A stretch of DNA of 10,894 nt from Actinobacteria bacterium 21-64-8 (GTDB lineage: Bacteria > Actinomycetota > Acidimicrobiia > Acidimicrobiales > RAAP-2): the NCBI GenBank assembly GCA_002255315.1, contig NCBD01000018.1:1-10894 (forward strand), written 5' to 3'. Made by a program: the position numbers and the translations under genes. Under the pieces are notes generated by a model, which saw only the letters and a list, made by a program, of their open reading frames with translations, ran no database searches and was not told the origin of the DNA. Positions 7,085-10,894 of this stretch are shown here, piece by piece; positions within the stretch are counted from its first letter, which is position 1; each line of letters starts with the position of its first letter.

Positions 7085-7129
7085 CCCTTTCGCGACTCTT
7101 GCCTGCGGTTCGCGTTTGGGGCCCGTCAT
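7035..7129. repeat. 11-bp inverted repeat spanning the SRAP end and the GNAT leader
   Basis: ATGACGGGCCC (7035-7045, inside the last codons of the SRAP gene) and GGGCCCGTCAT (7119-7129, upstream of the GNAT gene) are exact reverse complements, 73 bp apart. The right arm ends at the possible -10 of the next gene. It could form a long-range stem in an SRAP read-through transcript. The loop is long and there is no T-run, so it is not a classical terminator. Confidence 0.4.
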
Positions 7130-7134
7130 AAATT
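7129..7134 (+). promoter_or_regulatory. Candidate -10 element for a leaderless GNAT transcript
   Basis: TAAATT fits TAnnnT and ends 6 nt before the GTG at 7141, the usual distance from a -10 to the transcription start. The AAGG directly abutting the GTG is too close to act as a ribosome site, so a leaderless mRNA is plausible. No -35 at standard spacing is obvious. Confidence 0.4.
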
Positions 7135-7140
7135 GCAAGG

Positions 7141-8166
7141 GTGGCTTTACGACTTCGCCCCTACCGTGTCTCGGACGAACGCATGGTCATGCGCGCTCGC
7201 GACGCGCTGGCCACGGACGGTTTCGAACTGCTCTACGGCTTACGGGAGTACGCCAGTTGGTCGAACTACCTGGCGCACTACCACGAGACGCGCTTTGGTC
7301 GCGATCTTCGTGACGGTGAGGTGCCCACCATGTTGCTCGCCGCCGAGGTCGACGGCAGCTTCGTGGGTCACGTGGGGGTGCGCCTCGCGACGAATCCCGC
7401 AGCGGTTCCTCGTGGTGGCCACGTCGGCTACGCCGTGCTCGCGCCCTTTCGTCGCCAGGGTCTCGCGAGCGAGATGTTGCGCCAAGCGATGATTTTGCTG
7501 CGCGCCGAAGGGGTCGGCGAAGTCGTGGTGACCTGTCGCGACACGAACCTCACCTCGGCGGCGGTTATCGAGGGTTGCGGTGGGCGCCTCGAGTCTCTCT
7601 TCGATTTTGGCGACGCGAAGGGCGACATGCGTCGCTACGTCATTGCGCCGCCCGAGCACGCACTGTATTTACGACCGTTGACCACGCGCGACGAAGCGGC
7701 CGCGGTGGCGGCCCACCGGGCCATGATCCACGGCGACACGCACTTTCTTTTGCACTGGTCCAGCGGCGACGAGTGGGACGCGTACGTCGCACGCCTGCGC
7801 GACCTCCAGTTAGGACGCGACGTACCCGAGGGACTCGTACGAAGTGCCTTTCTCGCCGCGAGTGTGGGTAATCAACTCGTTGGTCGTACCTCAATTCGCT
7901 TTGAACTGAATGAAGCGTTGACGTCGTGGAACGGCCACATTGGTTACGCGGTGCTCGAGGCGCATCGTCGACGGGGCTACGCGGCCGAGATTCTTCGCCA
8001 AGCCTTGGTGATCGCTCGTGCTGAAGGTGTAACGCGCGTCATTGTGACCTGCGAGGATAACAACGTCGCGTCTGCCACGGTCATTGAGCGCCACGGTGGC
8101 CGTCTCAACTCGATTGGACTGACCAACAAATTTCCCGGGCGCTGGCGGCGCTACTACGTCGACTAA
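7141..8166 (+). CDS. Tandem-domain GNAT family N-acetyltransferase
   Basis: This is a 341-aa protein made of two GCN5-related acetyltransferase domains, residues ~2-170 and ~174-341. GNAT proteins move the acetyl group of acetyl-CoA to an amine; the substrate here is unknown. Each half starts with LxLRP (3-7 and 175-179) and carries the acetyl-CoA pyrophosphate-binding motif, RRQGLA (104-109) and RRRGYA (276-281), within GYAVL...RR.G.A.E.LRQA. Both halves then continue as RAEGV...V.VTC.D.N..SA.VIE..GGRL. At a fixed offset of 172 residues the core blocks 92-152 and 264-324 agree at about 37 of 61 positions, pointing to an internal duplication rather than fusion of distant paralogues. Both CoA loops are intact. 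The GTG start places LRLRP correctly; the only alternative downstream, ATG at 7183, would cut into the domain. It is separated from the SRAP gene by 56 bp and followed by a terminator-like hairpin. Confidence 0.9.
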   Translation: MALRLRPYRVSDERMVMRARDALATDGFELLYGLREYASWSNYLAHYHETRFGRDLRDGEVPTMLLAAEVDGSFVGHVGVRLATNPAAVPRGGHVGYAVLAPFRRQGLASEMLRQAMILLRAEGVGEVVVTCRDTNLTSAAVIEGCGGRLESLFDFGDAKGDMRRYVIAPPEHALYLRPLTTRDEAAAVAAHRAMIHGDTHFLLHWSSGDEWDAYVARLRDLQLGRDVPEGLVRSAFLAASVGNQLVGRTSIRFELNEALTSWNGHIGYAVLEAHRRRGYAAEILRQALVIARAEGVTRVIVTCEDNNVASATVIERHGGRLNSIGLTNKFPGRWRRYYVD

Positions 8167-8185
8167 CGAGTGCCCGGACGGCCGA

Positions 8186-8233
8186 AAACCCCGAGTGACC
8201 AGTGGGCCGAGGCCCACCCGCCCCTCGGGGTTT
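8186..8233 (+). terminator. Nested hairpin terminator after the GNAT gene
   Basis: An outer 10-bp stem, AAACCCCGAG (8186-8195) with CTCGGGGTTT (8224-8233), encloses a second perfect hairpin, GTGGGCC-GA-GGCCCAC (8202-8217). The outer stem ends in TTT with no longer T-run, which is usual for high-GC actinobacterial terminators. It begins 19 bp after the GNAT stop. It is symmetrical and could also stop minus-strand transcripts. Confidence 0.65.
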
Positions 8234-8280
8234 CCGAGGCACATCAACTACTGGTCCGTGTCGGACAGACCACCAGTCGA

Positions 8281-8419
8281 CGGCAGGTACTTCACGTCAT
8301 TTGCCGTACGAATCGCGGACCGAACTCCGCTTTCCGCCAGGAGGTTCTGTCCCTCTTGCGAGGTCCCTCTCCCCCTCGTCCCTCTCACCTTTCGGCTCGC
8401 AGGATCGTCGGCAGGTACT
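8281..8419. repeat. Pair of 11-bp direct repeats (CGGCAGGTACT)
   Basis: CGGCAGGTACT occurs at 8281-8291 and 8409-8419. Similarity extends on both sides: TCGA or TCGT precedes, and ACGT follows (after an extra TC in the first copy). The copies flank the C-rich and hairpin part of the intergenic region at 128-bp spacing. Confidence 0.6.
8349..8385. repeat. Three direct copies of GTCCCTCT in a C-rich tract
   Basis: Exact GTCCCTCT copies start at 8349, 8363 and 8378, giving 14- and 15-bp periods, with a CCCCC run between the second and third. The plus strand of 8364-8393 is almost all pyrimidine and the minus strand almost all purine (AGAGGGAC x3). Transcribed rightwards this would present repeated UCCCUCU, complementary to Shine-Dalgarno-like purine sequences. 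Confidence 0.6.
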
Positions 8420-8670
8420 ACGTGAACTACGACTTGTACTGTGCCAGAGATTTGTGCCGTCACCAAGAGGAATTTGGAAAATCACAGGCTTTTACCCAGT
8501 ATGAGTGGGTTTATCCACCAAGAAATTCACTCCGCACTCGACTATGCACCAGTTCTTCCCATCTTTTCCACAGTCCTCGTCTCCGCAACGGGGCTGACGG
8601 CACGAAAGACACCGGCCACGAGCACGCGTGTGGGCGTCGACGCGCCGTAAGTGCGCACAAGGAGTTCGAA

Positions 8671-9207
8671 CTAGCCGGCGGTACCGGCGATGATCCCCGT
8701 CACGTGCGTGCTCGCCACTTTGGTACACGTCGAGTCGTGGCCAAAGTGCACTAAGAAACTGGGGCCCGAATAGAACTTGATTCTTAATTCGTCAAAGCGC
8801 GCGGCGCCACAAAGCGCCGCGGGGTAATTACCTGTCTCGGCGACGCCGAAGGCGACGGTGACCTTGCCCGAGTGCTTGGCGAGCTTGACCGAACCACCGC
8901 GACCGGCGAGCACTTCGCGTCGCGCGGCGGGTCCCACGGCCACGAACCTCGGCCCGGTCGTGGGTTGCACGACGGGAATGCCCACGAGACGACACGTGAC
9001 GGCAGACTTGTTGTGAAAAGTAATCGGAAAGTAGATCGTGCCCGCCGCTCCGTCACCGAGCCCTACCGACACGGTGATCTGACGCGCGACGCACCGCGGT
9101 ACTTGCGTGCTCGCGCCCGCGACCGAATTCACGAGGGGCGTGACGACGCCACTGGCCAAAACAAGCGACGCCAACGCTCCCCACGACAATGCTCGAGCGT
9201 GCCTCAT
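8671..9207 (-). CDS. Secreted DUF4232-like protein
   Basis: This is a 178-aa exported protein of unknown function. The N-terminus MRHARALSWG is positively charged and is followed by a hydrophobic stretch (ALASLVLASGVVTPLV, 11-26) and a likely signal peptidase I site near A-G-A (30-32); there is no lipobox cysteine. The mature part fits the actinobacterial DUF4232 pattern: an early Cys (C39), a beta-strand 'ITVSVGLGDGAAGTIYFPITFHNKS', then TC (C72) and a GIP turn. A basic loop and GKVTVAFGVAE follow, then a Cys (C133), an LRIKF strand and a final Cys (C161) near the end. The four cysteines could form two disulfides. The ATG at 9207 is chosen because AAGGAG lies 4 nt upstream; an earlier possible start at 9225 would put that ribosome site inside the coding sequence. 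The gene converges on the GNAT gene. The family call is from the pattern only. Confidence 0.78.
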   Translation of the reverse strand: MRHARALSWGALASLVLASGVVTPLVNSVAGASTQVPRCVARQITVSVGLGDGAAGTIYFPITFHNKSAVTCRLVGIPVVQPTTGPRFVAVGPAARREVLAGRGGSVKLAKHSGKVTVAFGVAETGNYPAALCGAARFDELRIKFYSGPSFLVHFGHDSTCTKVASTHVTGIIAGTAG

Positions 9208-9211
9208 GTCA

Positions 9212-9234
9212 CTCCTTCGCTCCACTGCGGAGCG
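9212..9234 (-). promoter_or_regulatory. Ribosome binding site with adjoining hairpin before the DUF4232-like gene
   Basis: AAGGAG (9217-9212 on the minus strand) is immediately preceded by a perfect 6-bp stem, CGCTCC-GCAGT-GGAGCG (9234-9218). The hairpin abuts the ribosome site and could modulate its access or stabilise the 5' end. The rest of the 85-bp gap to the DUF2332 gene shows no clear promoter or T-run terminator. Confidence 0.5.
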
Positions 9235-9292
9235 TAGAGCGAACGCGGGCCCTCACGGGGTGCAGAAGCGTTACGAATTGCTTACAACTTGG

Positions 9293-10333
9293 CTACGAAC
9301 GGACCTTTTCGAGCCATCGACCATGTGGGTGACACCATCCCCACAGTTCGGGCGCGTCGAATTCGCGCGCGACCACAATTCGTGAAGCACCACGTTGTTC
9401 GGGTCGCTTCGTCGCGTCGATCCCCGCAATCTCGACGAGCGGTGATTCAACCGAGATCGCAGCGCATCGACCCGCACGCGCCGCGTCGTGCGCTCGAGTG
9501 AGAAACCACGCGCGTTCCTCTTCGCTCAAATAAAATAAGACCCACGTATTAATGACGATGGTAAAAGAATCCTTCGTCAGTGTCAGGGCTTCATCAAAAC
9601 GCTCGCGGACACTGCCGCACAACACCTCGACCGGCTCCCAGGTCGGCCACGCCGCGACGACGGCGTCAAAACGCTCATGACGTCGACGGTCTTCGGGCCA
9701 CAGGCAGGCTTTGAGCCACAGTCGATCGTCGCGGTTCGCGAGGTCTAAGGGATTCGGGTCGATGCCAATGCGTCGCGCAATCGACGGAAGCGTTCGCTCG
9801 ATGACGCCCCCGAGGTCGCGACAGACGAGCGTCAGCGCGTCGTGGTCGTCGAACGCTCGTACGCGAAATCGTTCGAAGTGCAGATTGATTCCGGCAGAAC
9901 TTCCCACCTCGATGACGTTGATCGCACGTCGATCTTGTGCGAGTTCACTCACGAGCGCCTGGAGCACTGCGCTGCGACCCGGTTCGTTGGTCTGGGTCGA
10001 GCGCCACAGTTCACCACGCACGAGGGCAGGGTTGTTGTGAAGCACCGTGAGGACAGTAGCGACGTCGACCTTGACGTCGGCTGGTTCGCCTCGTCGTACT
10101 CGCTCGTAGAGCGGACCGAGGATTTCGTGGCCACGCAACGCGTGCCAGTGGAGTGCGGCGAGAATCAGCATGGGATTTCGTTGCGTGGCACGCACTTCAC
10201 CAAGCAAGGTGAGGCCGAGTTCATCGTCGCCTAAGCGATCACACAGTTCGGCGTAGAACGGATGTCGTTCTCGATCTTCGGGCGCTAACGCATGCTCGTA
10301 GCGACGACGAGCGTCATCGAGGTCGGGGTTCAC
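9293..10333 (-). CDS. DUF2332 family protein
   Basis: This is a 346-aa protein matching the actinobacterial DUF2332 family in length and signature; no function is established that I know of. Seen: HPFYAELCDRLGDD (24-37), RNPMLILAALHWHALRG (52-68), the conserved VLHNNPALVRGELWRSTQTN (97-116) followed by EPGRSAVL, and the hallmark VIEVGSSAGINLHFERFR (140-157). The last resembles a SAM-binding glycine-rich loop of class I methyltransferases, suggesting but not proving such a fold. A later stretch (FTIVINTWVLFYLSEEER) fits the strand after the methyltransferase motif II region. No signal peptide or membrane segment is seen. The GTG at 10333 is the first start after an upstream stretch without start codons, and no good Shine-Dalgarno sequence precedes it. 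The gene lies 32 bp after the VOC gene on the same strand, so co-transcription is likely. Confidence 0.88.
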   Translation of the reverse strand: MNPDLDDARRRYEHALAPEDRERHPFYAELCDRLGDDELGLTLLGEVRATQRNPMLILAALHWHALRGHEILGPLYERVRRGEPADVKVDVATVLTVLHNNPALVRGELWRSTQTNEPGRSAVLQALVSELAQDRRAINVIEVGSSAGINLHFERFRVRAFDDHDALTLVCRDLGGVIERTLPSIARRIGIDPNPLDLANRDDRLWLKACLWPEDRRRHERFDAVVAAWPTWEPVEVLCGSVRERFDEALTLTKDSFTIVINTWVLFYLSEEERAWFLTRAHDAARAGRCAAISVESPLVEIAGIDATKRPEQRGASRIVVAREFDAPELWGWCHPHGRWLEKVRS

Positions 10334-10365
10334 CGGTTCAGGTTGTATTGGCGTCGCGTTCGCTT

Positions 10366-10785
10366 TCAGTTTTCTTCGTCACCCTCGAATCCGATGAGCC
10401 AGCGCAGTCCGTACCGATCAACAACTTGACCATCGGACGCCCCCCAGGGTCGGCGCTGCAAGTCATCGAGGACGCAGCCACCTTCGCACAGCATGGAGAA
10501 CCATTTCCTCAGCACCCGGGGCTCTTCGGTGCCCAATAGTGACAGCAGCAGCCCTTCGCATCGCACCGGCGACTCGTCGCCCGCGACGTCGGCGCCATAA
10601 AGCTTGACCGGTCCATTCATGAGCGAACCATGAGCGATTGCGTCCTCCGGACCGTCGGTTCTCTTGAACTCTTTGAACGAGTGCAGCTGCACGGAACAGC
10701 CAAAAACGTCCGCATAGAACGTCAGTGCCTCACGAGCGGTGCCCGGGAAGTGGACGTAGGGCGTTGGATCTGGCACTGCGCCCAT
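10366..10785 (-). CDS. VOC (glyoxalase/bleomycin-resistance superfamily) protein, PhnB-like
   Basis: This is a 139-aa protein of the PhnB-type branch of the vicinal oxygen chelate superfamily, made of paired beta-alpha-beta-beta-beta units. The reaction is unknown; relatives include glyoxalases and misannotated 3-demethylubiquinone methyltransferases. Seen: PDPTPYVHFPGTAREALTFY, which is the family's typical opening, then ADVFGCSVQL, an AIAHGSLMNGPVKLYGAD strand pair that shows objects of the fold, LLLSLLG, a W-F-x-x-L-C-E-G-G helix end, and the typical closing RPWGASDGQVVDRYGLRWLIGF. The ATG at 10785 gives the family's usual short N-terminus; a GTG at 10821 would add 12 residues without family character. 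Neither has a clear ribosome site, so a leaderless start is possible. It probably heads a transcript that includes the DUF2332 gene. Family confidence is good, function low. Confidence 0.82.
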   Translation of the reverse strand: MGAVPDPTPYVHFPGTAREALTFYADVFGCSVQLHSFKEFKRTDGPEDAIAHGSLMNGPVKLYGADVAGDESPVRCEGLLLSLLGTEEPRVLRKWFSMLCEGGCVLDDLQRRPWGASDGQVVDRYGLRWLIGFEGDEEN

Positions 10786-10894
10786 CGTAACGTCGACGGC
10801 GCACGCATCGCTAGGTACCACGGCGAAGGATTCGTACCGTGTGTGCGTCGACTAGCAGTGACAACCGTTTAATACCGACCACGAGTGAAGGTGA

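Larger units (their letters stand above)
8234..8670. other. Gene-free convergent intergenic region with hairpins and repeats, possible small RNA
   Basis: This lies between the ends of the GNAT gene (+) and the DUF4232-like gene (-). Open frames here have third-codon positions much poorer in G/C than the flanking genes, and none matches a family, so I call no CDS. GC content drops visibly around 8440-8580. The left half has hairpin potential: ACTGGT/ACCAGT (8250-8277), with the alternative GTCCG/CGGAC (8254-8266); CGGCA/TGCCG (8281-8306); GGACcGAAC-TCC pairing with GGA-g-GTTCtGTCC (8317-8352, one mismatch and one bulge); and CCTC-TTGC-GAGG (8352-8363). No tRNA, tmRNA, SRP or RNase P signature was recognised on either strand. 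A C-rich small RNA or a structured 3' UTR is possible. Confidence 0.5.

Noticed and set aside
7174..7185. Near-match to a LexA box (GAAC-GCAT-GGTC) in the GNAT gene
   Set aside because: It has one mismatch in the conserved half-sites and lies inside coding sequence. A few such near-matches are expected by chance in a window this size.
8248..8466. 72-aa minus-strand frame starting at TTG
   Set aside because: Third codon positions are A/T-rich, unlike every real gene here. It crosses the repeat and hairpin elements and no ribosome site is present.
8655..8680. tRNA-like T-loop sequence (GAGTTCGAAC)
   Set aside because: The flanking five bases do not pair and no D-arm, anticodon arm or acceptor stem can be built. 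AGTTCGAACT is simply a short palindrome.
8170..8754. 194-aa plus-strand frame through the intergenic region
   Set aside because: It begins inside the terminator-like hairpin region, overlaps the end of the DUF4232-like gene on the other strand, has poor third-position GC and matches no family.
1..10894. CRISPR arrays, insertion sequences, integrase or attachment sites, rRNA or tRNA genes
   Set aside because: Looked for on both strands. There are no regularly spaced repeats of CRISPR length, no transposase or recombinase motifs and no RNA gene signatures. Gene order and composition look like ordinary chromosome apart from 8234-8670.

Overview
This window is high-GC DNA (roughly 63-65% GC by eye) with densely packed genes and frequent GTG starts. 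It looks like a member of the Actinomycetota, perhaps an Acidimicrobiia-like or otherwise streamlined lineage. The reasons are an actinobacterial-type SOS operator (GAAC-N4-GTTC), an imuA'-imuB-dnaE2 mutasome operon of the ImuA' (not proteobacterial ImuA) type, and DUF2332 and DUF4232 proteins. The lineage call is inference; there is no rRNA or other phylogenetic marker here.

Layout. Positions 2-838 (+) hold a nearly complete NDP-sugar-type nucleotidyltransferase, cut at its 5' end by the window edge. Converging on it after 19 bp is a 4.8-kb minus-strand operon read as imuA' (5698-5039), imuB (5038-3959) and dnaE2 (3959-858). The junctions are extremely tight: TAA is followed directly by GTG at imuA'/imuB, and imuB/dnaE2 overlap by one base (TGATG). 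A perfect 14-bp LexA box (5692-5705) covers the likely imuA' start codon. Together these genes encode a DNA-damage-induced translesion mutasome: DnaE2 is the error-prone polymerase, ImuB the clamp-binding adapter and ImuA' the RecA-like accessory protein.

Diverging from imuA' are two plus-strand genes, a small P-loop phosphotransferase-like protein (5787-6356) and an SRAP/YedK-HMCES family protein that crosslinks abasic DNA (6380-7084). They are followed by a separate two-domain GNAT acetyltransferase (7141-8166) that ends at a nested hairpin terminator. A ~500-bp convergent intergenic region (8167-8670) has lower GC, several hairpins and repeated C-rich octamers but no credible gene. Beyond it, on the minus strand, are a secreted DUF4232-like protein (9207-8671), a DUF2332 protein (10333-9293) and a PhnB-type VOC protein (10785-10366).

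The most notable observation is that ImuB is miniature (359 aa). By comparison with remembered mycobacterial ImuB it lacks the fingers part and the little-finger domain of the Y-family fold, but it keeps the clamp-binding motif and the C-terminal interaction region. The nearby SRAP gene makes the locus look like a DNA-damage-tolerance neighbourhood. The C-rich, hairpin-rich intergenic region is the best candidate for an undescribed RNA.
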